DNA from: Pachyseris speciosa
Taxonomy: Eukaryota > Cnidaria > Anthozoa > Scleractinia > Pachyseridae
Direction: 5' to 3'
NCBI GenBank assembly: GCA_016490735.1
Contig: JAEMWC010001379.1
Location: forward strand, 97,501-161,500
DNA: 64,000 bases
Part shown: positions 12,901 through 26,900 of the stretch, in pieces
Position numbering within the stretch: the first letter of the stretch is position 1
Layout: every line of letters starts with the position of its first letter
The notes under the pieces: model-generated
Database searches by the model: none
The model's input: only the letters and a program-made list of their open reading frames with translations
Told to the model about the DNA's origin: nothing
Position numbers and translations under genes: made by a program

Positions 12901-15900
12901 AGGTTCGCGCTGTAAGTCAAAGGCATTCAAGCATGAATCAGTTGAACTGAGGTTACTAAACTAGAATCAATAACATTGTGACTAAACTTGGGGTCCTGAG
13001 TGACGTAGTGGATGGCTGCTGCATCATAAAAGAAATAAAGTGAACTAAATCATGCGACAGTTGACGGATAGTTCATAACTTACAATAACTTGTTTCTCTT
13101 TATTTCCACATTACCTAGTGACTGGAGTCTGCGAGCTACAGCCGCTGCAAATCTTCTCTCACCACCCAAGTTTGTTGTTACAAGTTTGTAAATCGGTCCA
13201 CTATGAATACAAATCAAAAATGTTCACTATTGGAACTACCACTGATTAGAGATCGTCTTTGCGAGTGTTCCATTCCTTAACACTTTTAGAGCATAACTTT
13301 CCATTGGACGACTCTCAAACACGATTTAACTTCTCTCAAGCCCCTTTGGATGTTAACAGTAAATGTTACAAAGATGGTACGAAGAAATACCAAAACAATT
13401 ACCTGGATAAGCCACCAATCCCGCCCCTCGGAATCTCAACTGTTGGAGTCGACTCTTTCAACTCTTTACGCTCAAGTGATGACCAGCGTCTAATTTCTCC
13501 TTACAATATTACAACTTCATCAAACACGGAGTTCATGAGAATTAAGGATCTTATCACCAACATGAAATGTCTTGTAATCTGGCTAGATTATCTCGACTAG
13601 TACCATGAGAAATATTAGGAGAACCGTGAAGAGAAAAGAAAGAGAAAAAGAAAGTTTATAATTTATGGCCTCAGAAAATAAAGCTAAGATGAGCCCCAAA
13701 AGATTGGAAGTCTTCATCCCTGGTTACGGAGGCCACGTGAAATTACTGGGAGAAAATTTATTAAGACAGGGTTCAGGTTTAAGGCAGGGTGTCAACAAGG
13801 AATTCCAAGGGGTCAAATTTCCACTCCTCCCAGCAAAACATTATAAATTTTCTATTGATTTGTCAGGTCATGGAGTTGACCTTGTAGGGTTTGTAGCTTG
13901 AGATCCCCTCTTATCTGGAACACTGGTAGGTCATTATCTGTTAGCTTAGTGTTTCAAGTTGTCTTTATTGTCAAATCCAACGCAATTTGAAATGCAAAAA
14001 TTCCCATCAATAACAAGCTAAAACCCTCTTCGAAATTAAGTCCTTGAAAAACCTTAACCTGAACGCTAATTCTGCTGACCGATCATCATACATTTCTTTG
14101 TTGACTATTTCTGAGAATTTGGTGTTATATCAAGACCATATCGACTAATTGATTATTTTCGTAATTCTCATAACCTCTCTGTTTGATAGCATACTAAAAT
14201 AGTAAAGAGAATTTAAATGCTGGTCACCCCTGGGCGTGAAAGGGTTAAGAGAAACATGGAATTCTATGGTTATGTCGTTGCTACACGCACCTTGTTTGGT
14301 TTGAGCGATGTGACCTTCCCAGCTGCTGAACAGCTTTATCAGCGCTCCATGGCAACTCGACTGTCACGTGAACACGACGGCACTGATTGGCTGCTCGGAG
14401 GTCAGCATGCAATGAGATGCCTGTTAAGGACAGTTGAATGAGTTAACTACATTAAATAATGATCAGTACGACAGCTTTACAAATAACAGCAATATTTTAA
14501 GTTAGTCTAAATTACTCTGAAAAAATCAGCAACGTTAAGGTGTTTTTAATGAGCAGAAAACAAAACCGACCAGTTAGCTCAGTTGGTAGAGCACCGGACT
14601 ACCGTGCGGGAGGTCGCGGGTTCAAACTACGGCCGGACCAACACTCAGGGTCTTTTATTTAATAAATAACTGAGGAGAGAGTGCTGCCTTTTCAATGACA
14701 TCTGCAAACGGTTAGACTTTCTAGTCTTCTCGGATAAGGACCCATCTCTCAACTCTTCATTATAGGGAGTTTTAGCAACGTCGACGGTGACGGCAACGAA
14801 AACGTCGTTTCAAAAACTAACTTTTCGGTTTTGTAACTCTTTTGCAACTATTCCAATTTTTTTAAGTTGGGAAATGCTGGTGAACTATTCCGAGACTATA
14901 TTACTACGAACGGCGTTAAAGTAAGGAAAAATAAAGAAAAATTTCCCGTCATGCGCTCACGTTGTCGAGAAAACCTAAAATTTGCTCATTTCACGGTGTT
15001 GTTTTGCCAAGGACGGCAAAGAAATGTACCAAAATGTAAAACGCACGGTCACAACGATTGTTTTTGCTAATTTAACCCATTGTTTTGTGGCGTTCTCGTT
15101 ACCGTTGCCATCCTCGTTGCTAAAGCTCCCTAACGAACCTTGGCTGTGACCACTCCTAGTGTCCAACCTAACGGCACATCTAAATATACATCTACATTTG
15201 GTAACTTGCAAAATCCCTAGGACGTGAAGCAAGTATTAAAACAAAAATTTGCATTTAAATGGGCCCTCGCTCATATGCGATATGTGGGTAAATAAAGAAA
15301 TTGTAAGTGGAACCTTTACAGAAATCCGTTCGACTATAATTTTGTCAGTCAAGAAAATAAGTACCAGCTTTGGATGGGTACTTAAAATAGCATATCATAT
15401 ACCGTTTCTAATTTGTGCCAAGCAGGTTATGTATCAGTCAATTCCAAAAGCGCCCATCCCCCCACCCGGGCAAAGCCCTGGGCATTTGACTTTTTTGAAA
15501 AAAATTTAACAAATGCCCCTCTGTGTTTCCAGTTTAGACGGTCAAATTCTCCACTATCAGGGCCTCAAAAAGGGCAAATCAAGTATAAATCTATTGCAAG
15601 TCACTCGTTGCATGAAGCATTTTGGCATGCTTCCTGCTCAAAATAAATATTTTAATCTAAAATGGCTTACCTTTGCAAACCAAATCCGAAAAATTGTGCG
15701 CCAAAACTCTTTTCCGATCTCTTTTGTCGGCACTCCAAACTTTGAATAATTTCGTAAACAACTGAAAACCTACGTGGAATCTTGAAGTGAAGGGAGAGAA
15801 GCGGCTCCCGTGATGAATGAATGAACTTTTGCGTGCGAAAGACGCGCTGAAGCCTTTAGTTGGCCACCGCCGATAGTCAAATGCTCCACCGTGCGGGACA

Positions 15901-18900
15901 CATTTCAGGTAAAGTACCCGGGGTATGCCCGGAGGGGGGGGGGGATGGGCGCTTTTGGAATTGACTGATACATTAGATGTGTGTTAGTCACTGTTCGTAG
16001 CTGACTCGTGGGTATAGTGTAGCAACGGAATGAGGATGTAGATCCGCATGATGTGCGTTCCCTTTTTCATGACCATCGGTGGGCGCTAAAATCTTGCAAA
16101 TCATTATCTCCCTTAAGTGAAAGACAGAAAGAAGTTTTGAAGGAAATTTTTCAAGACAATGAGCAGACTGGGTTCATAGCAAATCCTGATGCAGTTTCAA
16201 AGACCACGAGGAAGGTCAGAAATGAAGAGAAAATGTGGGTGTTTCAGGTATCTTAGATTCTAGCTTCCCAGCAAGTATCCTCTTACTTTAGTAGAAAGAA
16301 AGCCTCGCAAACCACAAAACTAGTCATACATCAACGCCCACTATCAAATAAGCGCCTCGTTTCTAATGAATGCTCCCCCCACCCCTGAGGTGTAAAGTTT
16401 GTATTAGACTCCCCCCTCTAATAAATGCCCCGTTTCTAATTGACGCCCCCCCAAAAAAATCGCCTCAGAAACCATGGAAACGCTCCATAGAGTAAAATCA
16501 TGCAATTTATTAAGTTTCTTGCTTGCTTAGTCAGCAGTACAACTGCATCTTGTTCAATCTCAAGTACAAAGGAACGGCACGTTTTCGTTTTCCACAAATT
16601 TTGACAGTGAGTTTAAAGTGCACCTAACCCCAAAATATTTTTTTCGCTTAAATAAATCTTTACACCTGTTCGAAACACACTGTGCCTTTTTGCGCCTTTT
16701 TAAACCAAATCTTGTCTTTTTATAGGCTGTAAAAGTTACGAATCATCTGTCCCACGACCGAGCTAGTAAGGGGCATGGGTCTATTCCTTACATGACGTCA
16801 CAAACTGCTTTGAATGCATGTTTACAAAGACTTAATGCGATGGAAATCGGTTTGTGAGGCCAGGTAAGGAATAGACCCATGCCCCTTACTAGCTCGGTCG
16901 TGGGACAGAGGATGGCTAAATTTCGTAACTTTTGCAGCCTATAAAAAGTCACTATTTGGTTTTAAAAGGCTCAAAACGGCGCAATACGTTTTGTACAGGT
17001 GCAAAGATTTATTTAAGTGAAAACAATTTTTGGGGGTTAGGTGCACTTTAAGTGAAAAAAACGCCTCATATCTACAGTATTTAACACCCCTCCCTGCCTC
17101 CCTCCCCAGGACCCTAAACTTAATGGACGCCCCAGGCGTTTAATTTAGAAGATCATTTGCGGCACCTGCATTACTCCACTTGTGTTAAGACTCTGTTAAG
17201 TACCAGCTTAACTCCAAAATGGAGGAAAACCTTTTAAAAATGAGCATTAAAGATTTTCAAGGTATGGTAACTGAACTTAAATTTGGGGTAAATAGCAGGA
17301 AGAAATCTTTTCAGGCATGCCTCGAGTTGCGAGCCATAAGAATCGGTCAGCGGAAACGCACACAAACATAAACACCATAATGAACCCTTAGTGGGCATGA
17401 AATCGTAGAACTTCGCAGTTTTCGTACTACATGACAATTAACTTGCCAGCAATTTTATAGCAAGTCATTTCAAAGTTAAACGTCCCGAAGTTTAAAAGTG
17501 CTTTAAACATCATTCTCCACGTCGTTGACGAAGCAGCCGGTACGAACTGAATGCCAGATCATTACTTGAAATACCAAGATGCAAGATGTCCGTCAGCTAA
17601 CTCTAAAAAGAAATGATGATGTTTGGAACTTTTTGCCGAACCAATTGCAGGTGCAGCAAATTGGATAGGGTGTCGCTGTAAAAGGAACCATTCAAACTGT
17701 GGTTTGAATGCACCGACATGCATTCTCTCCATACGAGACGTTCACTGAGGAACCACGGACTTTTGAGTGATTTCCCGTTGACTCTGAAATGTTTCTCGAA
17801 CTGATAGCTTTGCTAGTGGTATGTATAATTTACGTTACCTGTTATAGATCCCTTCAGAGCGGTTAACTATGCTGGACAGTTTAGCTATACACTTTTCTTG
17901 CCCACTTGCCCGAAGACAGTAATTTGCATAAATTAACCGCTTGCTTGAAGATGTGATTTTTGAAAAATAATAACGGCAAATCTGCTTGATATCTGACTAT
18001 CAAACCTAGATAAATACAATCTATAGTAAACAATCGAACGGTCTTGCGTGAAATTGCCTGAATAATATTATTTAAAAGAAAGATAGTTGTGAATAAAAAG
18101 TACGAAAAATCGGAATTTTGCCTGAGGTATACATTGTAAATTGATTAGCCTTCGAAAACATATGGAGTGCCCGCGGAGTTTTTAGCATCAAACGATTCAC
18201 AAAGAGTGAAATATTCACATCCAGTCTTAATTTTGATGAAAATCCAAATACCAGGAAGAGAACAGTTTGTTTAAAGATGTCTTATTTTCAACTTTTTAAA
18301 AACCATTCCCCCCCCCCCCCCCTTCAAAATGATAAGGCACAGGGGTCACGGAGGGGGGAAGCTGAAAAACTGATAACATATTTCTTGAGAGGAAGGATGA
18401 AAGTTTGCTATGATACAAGCAGATTTTTATCTGTAAAGTTGCTCTTTGAAATATTTTCCTAACAAAACTCCAATTTTCAAGGTGCAAAATGTTCCCAAAA
18501 ATGCTTTTTGAGGCCTAAACTTCCCCCCCTGACGCTCAGCTCAGTTTTTGTTAGAAATCAAACAAATACCACGGTGATTAGTTTCATACCAAGGACTAAC
18601 TACACACAAAGTATCAAGGAAGGTTTTGTTTGACAATTTTCAATTTTGCTCAAGCCTAGCAACATTCGCTCTTAATACTTTGCTTACTTAACAGAGCGAT
18701 TCACATCCCCAAGCTACTCACCAGTACTGGCCGCATCTGATATGATAGCAACCCTTTTTGTTCCATTCATGAAGCTGTTCCTCTAAAGCAGAATAAATAC
18801 ATACATAAGTAAGTAAAAATGAATGAACGAACAAACGAAGAATGGGCGAAAAAACCGATGGACAGACGGAAGAACGGATTGATGGGAAGACGAGCGGACA

Positions 18901-20875
18901 GGTGTGTGGGTGTGTGAATCAAGGGGAAAAATAGAAAAGAACCAGCATTGTTAAGGGATTTTCTACCTAGAGGTAAAAGTAATAAGGACGATTGTGTTAA
19001 CTAAAGATTTTGCGTTTACGTTTGTTTAGATTTAATAATAAGACACAGTTTAACGATGGATCTCACAATGACCTCCACTGAATCAGAGCACTAGACTAGA
19101 GAGAGTTTTCAGTGAATTGGAACAAATTATGAACATGTTAACCCTTTCACACCTACACCGGCCAAAACCGGCCGTGTAGAACCACGTCCCTTGTACCACT
19201 TGTGATGTCACCAGTTTTAACGCTCGCAGACAACTTTACCATGTAACATGTGTAGGGAATGAGCATAATTCCGTCAAACAGGCCGGAGAACACAGAAAAA
19301 AACCAAGTGATGTTGACCTGAAAATTTGAAGGAAAATCTTGTTCCACTACCCACCCGCACTTCCTTCCATCTAATCCTACGATCCTAAAAGTTTTCCCCA
19401 AATCTTTTCCCACCGAAAGGAAGCCCAGGAAATGCCCAACAACAGCAAAAGAAAGCGAGGCAAGAAAAGCAAAAGAAAAGGGGAGGACAGAAAGCGAAAG
19501 GTAGAAGGCAAGGGGGCTTTCTGCGCATGCCCGAACTTTGAAAGCTCAAATTAAGCATCAGGAACAGAAAGACGTCAGGAGCTCTACCAGGAAACAGAGT
19601 TTTAGGCAGTTTTGGTTCTTTTTGGCTAGATTCTGACCAGAAAATGGCTCGACAAGCTTCAAAAGTTTTTCAGCAAAATGTTCAGGAGCAAAAGGGTTAA
19701 AGACAAGAGGAAACATAACAGTGCCGAATACTTTGCCCTTCATTTCAGTCTACTGAAACATTTCTCAACTGTTTCACTCTCCTTACCTCCTGGATATTCA
19801 AACTATCCACATTGCTACTGTCAGACTCTCGAGCCTCATAATGAGGTTGAGGCTGTTTGTCTGTTTTAACCATGCGACCACGCCTTCCTGTCATTTCTGC
19901 TACTTTCCCTGGTCCACCGAGCTGGTTTATAAGGTCATCTAAAGGACTGGAAAATAAAATCGCGTGAAATTTAACGTTTACAAGTGGAAGCAGTTTATTT
20001 ATTCCGGAAAATTACTACTAATAATAAAATGAGTACCGCTAAAACGCATTGTTTTTAGCCTTGCCTTCGAAACATCTGATCAACTGTGACTGTTTCATTA
20101 ATGCTACATGCCGTTAAAGTGCTTTTTTCCTGCTTTCTTCGTTCAGCTTCCTAACGATGCTAACGTAACAAAAGCCAAGACGAATTAACCTCCTCCTCCT
20201 TTCAACAAAGTTTACCTTCAGAGTGTAACATGGAAGACTCCTAGGACAAAACGATCACGCTAATGGCAGAAGGTTTCCTACTGATTCTGTTCTCTTTTTG
20301 TTTTAGCTAAATATTTCTGTCCAAATTTTTACTGTTTCTGGAATGGCTGGTATCATACAAACAATCCCTCGTAATTTAGAAATACTGAAAATGTAATCAG
20401 TAATTTGTAGCTGAGTGTATTTGGTTTCTGACTGACAATAAATTTGAGTAGACAGATTGTTCAATAAACAGGTTACAGTTTTAACCTGTTTGCTGAACAA
20501 AGGTAGATACTAACCTAATTGGCAGATTAATTTTCTTGACAAAACCAAGCAGGAGATTTTTTGCTTGAATGCTCCACTTATCTTCGACTACATCACCACT
20601 CTAAAGACAAGTAAAAACTAATATCAACCATCACTAACAACTTAACTATGAAACTGTAAGCAACTTTGAGATATTTAAGGTGAGTTAACGTCTGCATCGC
20701 AAGTGGAGGTTGGGTGCTCAGGGACCTGGGGGCTGGTACCGCCGACCCAAACCCAGGTCGGTAGAACACCCCATAAGCCTGCTCTACCCGCAACCCAGCC
20801 ACGAGCCCCGCCCGCCACACCAAGCCCCAAACCAAGCACCCATCACACTGAACTAGGAGTTCAGTAGAAGAAACA

Positions 20876-20924
<49 letters not shown>

Positions 20925-23900
20925 GAGCAGTTTTCAATTGAGTGTCGTAAAACCAAAACCAAAGCAATTACTTAAGCCAATCACAACAGAATTAAGCAAT
21001 GCAATGAGCCAATCAGAATATGAAGCAATTACATGTAGCCGGTGCAAAGCGCGGGAAAATACACGCGTGCAAATCAAGATTGGTTTTAGTTTTGCTTCTC
21101 ATTGGTTGAGAAAGTGACGCATGTTTTCCTGGCCAATCACAGAGTGAAACAATGCAAAACCAAAGCAAAATCATAATTACTTTCGACACTCAATTGAAAA
21201 CCACTCTAACAATAATAATAAAATAACAACAATAATAATAAGAAAACTAAAGGGAGGGGAGGAAGGGAAAATACTCAAAAACACACGAGCTGCAACGCCC
21301 CATATGCAGAGCAAGTAAAAACTACAAGCACGTGGGAAAGGTGCACGCATAAAATAAACAGAACAGCTGCTGACCACTGGACTGCCTGAAGACGTCAAAC
21401 ATAAGCCAGAAAGGCTACTAGCAAACGCAAATGCCATGCCATGCCAATAACTGAGCAAAAACTTGCTCCCAGTCGTCAACTTGGTTAAATTACATTTAAC
21501 CCCATAAAAATATTGCAAGGGAAAGTCTTACCGATTTTATTATTTGAGTTGGGAAGTACTGTGTGATAAATCTGGTAAGGATTTCTTCTGTGCTAGAAAT
21601 AAAATCATTCAAAACTCCACCGCTCCGACTTATTTCACTTTCCAAGCTTGCCTGAAAGGAATAATACAAAACGAAACAAAGCTAAAATAGTAGAGGATTT
21701 AAACCTTAGCACACACAGCCAGAAGGTTGTATGTTGTTTCCGAGTGGAAAACTGCTGAAACCCAACAACTATTTGCAACAAAATGAACTGATTGTTTTAC
21801 AAACAAAAATATGACATGGGATGACTATGGATATATGGGACAGTGGTACCCTAGGTAATAACAGTACAGGTTGTTCATTCAATTAACCAAACTGGTAAAA
21901 AAGAAAGGGACACCAAGAGGAGTAAAAAAAGTGGATGGATGGATGGATGGATGGAAGGATAAAGGAGAAAAAAGTAAAGAGTAAAAATGTGAGAGTCACA
22001 ATCGCTGAGAAAGTAAAGCTTGGCAAAGAGTAGCCTCCTTCGCAGCCGTTGTTTGTTTCGGTCCTTTTCTCCCTCCCAAACAACGTCTGCTGAACCGAGC
22101 CCAACAATCCATTCCAGGAACTGACCAATCACATTGTGGCTTATAAATCTTGGTGGCTAAGTTCTTGTACCCTTCTTTGCAGCCGTTGTCTGTGTCGGTT
22201 CTATTATCCCTCCTGGTTGGATACTCAGGCACAATGGGAATGGAATGTCCAGCTTGGTTCAGCAGAAGTTGGTGGGGAGGGAGAATAAGACCGAAACAAA
22301 CAACGGCTGCGAAGGAGGCTAGGCAAAGTGGGTTCAAGTTAAGGACAAGAAAAATAACTACACACAAAAAAACCTAAACTAGGTTTCTTTTCCACAAAAT
22401 ACTGAAGGAAGAATACAAATGAAACAAACCTCTCCAGTAGACTGAAGACCTATCACAACACAGTAACCCTCTTGCAATGCTTGCTGAGCTTCCTCTACTA
22501 TGGTAGGCACTTTCATACTCATGCTGTAAGTAAAAAGTTAAATTAGTAACAAAACATTTTCAAGAGTTAGAGCCAAGTACAAGCCCAAAATGTAGTGCTT
22601 TTATTGGTTTTAGATCATGTTGCAGGGAAGCCAATAAGTCTCATAAATTTTAATACAAACTAACCCTTTTGAGCTACATAAAAATTTTCATTACTGGTCG
22701 TCATGTATTTCTGGTATTGCCAGTTGAGAGATTTTCAGTACTCATGGATAATCATGGATAGCAATTAAGGAACAGCTTAGGAGAATAATCTCTTCACTGA
22801 AGATGTCTGATAGAGGAGGTTGAGAATCAATTCCAAGTTACAACCAGGAATTTTAATATAACTCACCACAGCTGCTTGAAAAACCGCTGATGACTTGACC
22901 AGAATACTGACCACAACCTCGGGGTAGCAGTAGTAGTTCGACCAATGGCAAAATCCAGTGACTTCTTCACCTCACTCCTGAGATCAAAGAGAACAAAGAT
23001 GCTGTCATCAGTACCAGCACTGGGTTGCATCAATCTCCAGGATAACTGGTGGCATAAGTTATTACAGTTGTGATTTTGAATGGGTTGAGTGTTTCATTTA
23101 CTAGTCATGCCCAAAGCTAATTTTAATAAAACACAACCAAGGGTGGCACAACACTTGAATAATGTGAATTATGAAATAGTTGGACTGGACAATGATGACA
23201 ACAATGGTAGCGGTGGGGTAGTAGCGATGATGGCAACAATGATGACTGACTACACCACAACAATGATGACGACGACTGACAATGCCACGACAACTACATT
23301 GTACAATGATGATGACGAGGATGATGACTGACAACACCACTACAACAATGATGATGACAACAATGAGAACAAGGATAACAACTGACAATGCAATGATGAT
23401 GGTGGCGGCGGTGATGGTGATGATGATGATGATGACAAGAGTATGGAAGAAGAAGATGAAATTTATGATGATCATGCATACAATGATGAAAAATAATACT
23501 ACATACCACACATGAACTGCAGTGTTGTAAACTTTAATCTGACTGGCTGTTAAAGGAGCCTCTACATTAACAAACTAGAAAAAAAGCAAAAAAAACATTT
23601 ACAAGAAAGAACAAAGATCAAGTGAAGAAAGCAACCAATATGAAAGACTAGTGAATGGTATTTGACAAAAAAAAAAAAAAAACAAAACAAAACAAAAACA
23701 ACTCAAAATCAAACATCAGATCCTTTTGTTTCTGTTTCTTGAGTTTCTGGAAAGGTCATAAGATCAGATTCCTAAGCTTTCTAATTGCAAAATAAGGCCA
23801 TTTCCAGTCTACATGCCAAAGTAGAGTAAGTTTAGAGATATTTTGTATTTTAAGGCAAAAAATCAATATACACCCCTTTTGCAGAATGCCCTTCAAATAT

Positions 23901-26900
23901 CAAGCTGTTTATTTGGGATTCTCCTGTCCTCTCACATTTTGGCCCTCTTCAAAAGCAGTGCTTTAGTCAGACAATTAAATTCCTTTGAACAATTTTGTCC
24001 TGCATATTGATTTATGGAAATTGTGTTAATTACCTCAGCCTGTCTGAAACTAAGACCTCTGGACACATACATTCCTGAGGCTTTCATCTCCATGGCTAAC
24101 ATTTCAGCAGCACCTGTAAACAAAACCAAATGGACACAAAATTCGAGAAAGTTACAAACAAGACAAAGTTCATTTTAAGTTGACCAAACCTCTCAATATA
24201 AGAAAACAAAAAGGCAATGGGGTATTTTGTGCAACTGTACACCTTACCAAGTCCTCTCTTGGTGATACTGGTGAGAAAGGATTCAAATGATTTAAAGGCT
24301 GTTCCATCACCCCACAGACCAAGTCTCTCCATAAATGCCTAAAAGACAAATCAAACATACATCCTTGTTTATTCAGTGAACTATGCCAGGTAGACATTGA
24401 ATAAATTCAATACAGATATTTAGAGGGGTGAACAAGTATAATTAAGTGTGGGTTTCAGTTGATATTGAGAGATGCTACAGTTTGTATTAAGTATCAATAG
24501 CATACACTGTAGGCCATGGGGCAGAAGCTTGATGCAGTTTTGAAAGAATAAAGCTTCTTTCAATAACCATTAAGTACTACACCAACTTGAAAGCAATGCT
24601 ACTCTGTCAAAGAGTTGAACCCAGCAATACATGTATGTCCCCAGTACCTTACACCAGTGCCACAAAGAAAGACCAGTGCTCAACCTCAGCAGTAGTCCAC
24701 TCGCCCAGGACTACTGGTAGTTGAAACTTGGTTTGGGTTAGTAAAAATTGAGAATCTTTTTTTTTTTTTTTGAGAATCACTATCTACTGGGCTACTTGTA
24801 ATAGAAGAGGTTTTGGAGATAGTATTAATGAATAGAAATTCAATGGTCTTTGAGTTAAGTTAATCTCAAAAAACAAATGAAAAAATATGTTATACTGCTG
24901 CTCAGTAATCACAATATTGGACACCATTTGGCTAGTATGTTTTAGACTACACTAACTCATGCACTAGTTTGTTAAAAAGTTAAGGTCAAGCACTGACATG
25001 AACTTACCATATTTTTTACATCTGTCACTCCAGTCGCACTGCAGTAGACAACACGAGCTTTGGGTAGCATCCTACAGGATAGGCAAGATAATCAAACAAT
25101 AAAGTTTGTCTGTGAAATAGACAAGGAAGGAACCATCTGTGGCTTGTGGTAATAGGCATAGAGTGATAAAAATAAAATATTACATGCAATATATAAGATT
25201 ATGATATAACTTTTCTGATTTGATATCAGTTGTGAAAACTCAGTTAAACAGTTTTCAGTTATAACCTTCTGCCAAAGAAATGGTTTACGATATGTTAAAA
25301 TACGATATTCTTTTCTGTACCCATTGTTATATCAATTGCACTTGCAGGGTTCCAGGTCAGATTTTAAGGCAGGGTGTCAACAACGAATTCCAAACACGAC
25401 AAGTTCCCACTGCTCCCACCAAACCATTATCAATTTTCTATTTTATTTGTTGGGTCATGTAGCTGACCCTGTAGGCTGACCCGAGACCCCGCCCTTATAT
25501 GGAACACAGACTTGGTCAGTTGTAACACTCTCACAGACAATACTGCAAAATATTTCAACATACATGTACTAACCTCTGTATGGTTGTGACAGCAAGAGCA
25601 ACTTTTGTACTAGTTTCTTCCTTGCCCTAAAGAATAATATTAATACACACAAGGAGTCAGTGATAATGCCATGCTTGTGATTTCTTCTTCTTTTCCACAC
25701 AGAATGACAAATCATTTAACTAAATTATAATATAGCTGGTAAATTCACGTAGACAAATTCAATTGCGCAAGCATGCTTCATATTCCTATTGTGCACGCTG
25801 ATGACGTAGCAGGTGAAATTTCTCTTTATACAATATTTAAACTATTGCGTTGAAATGTTATAAAACAATTGGTTCATGCATCCACCGTGTGTTCATCGAG
25901 ATATGAAGCACTTGGGAAGTTTAGAAAGCACTCGTGCCCTCCAAACTTCTTGCGTGTTTCATATCTCGATGAACACACACTGACGCATGAACCAAAAGTT
26001 ATTGTTAAATAACAGAAACTGTTTATTGTTAGCTTCAGACAGGAATGAAATAGGAAAAGGCCAGTCACACTGCCTCCATGAAGCTACAATTACTGTACCT
26101 CCATATGCCTGTTTCACTAGCATCTGAGCTGCACAATTATAATACTCACAGTGCATCATCCAATCAAATCTTTACACCCTCATTTCGAACTAATCTTAGG
26201 AGATTTTGCCCCAGCATTATTGGATGTTTCTTTTGGAATAATATCCCGCAATTCATAAGGGAGAAACCATCTAAAAATATATTTAGAAAAGCACTTTTGC
26301 GCTGGTACCTTGCTCAATACTAATGAAACATTATCCTTTCCATAATTTACCGAACTATTTTTTCCTTCACTTTTTAATAAAAATCTCAAGACTTTTGTTG
26401 TAGGTAACTTTAAGGGGCATAACATTAGTTTACCTAGATGTGCCCCTCTCCTCTCCTTCCAATATATCATGTAAATTAATTTAAGTGCTTAATTTTGTTG
26501 TTGTTGTTTTCTTTTCAATCTATATCTATTTAATTATGTATTATTTAGGGACTGGAGGAATAAATAAATACAAATACAAAATACAAATCCTGTACCTCCA
26601 TTAAGATTTGAGTAATCACTTACTGGTACAAAATGCTTTGCCTTGTGGCACTCGTCAAATATGAGGCATCCATTAAACTGCTCTCCACCACACCAGTCTA
26701 TAAGCTGTTGCAGTCTACTTCGCTGATTGGCACCTGGAAAAACAGACTGGCATTACTCAACAAACAAAGTGCCACCTTAAGTACTATAACATTTGCCTTG
26801 ATACCCAGCTTACAGTCAACGTAACTACATGTACATGTTCATAAACAGTTGAATCTCTGTCAGTGAATTACTCCCACAGACAGACATCTTTCCAAAGTGG

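Noticed and set aside
16053..16256. 67-codon plus-strand frame in an intron
   Set aside because: Short, no recognisable domain, no splice partners, between MITEs.
23089..23515. Asp/Thr/Met-rich and His-rich open frames on both strands
   Set aside because: Low-complexity trinucleotide tract in an intron.
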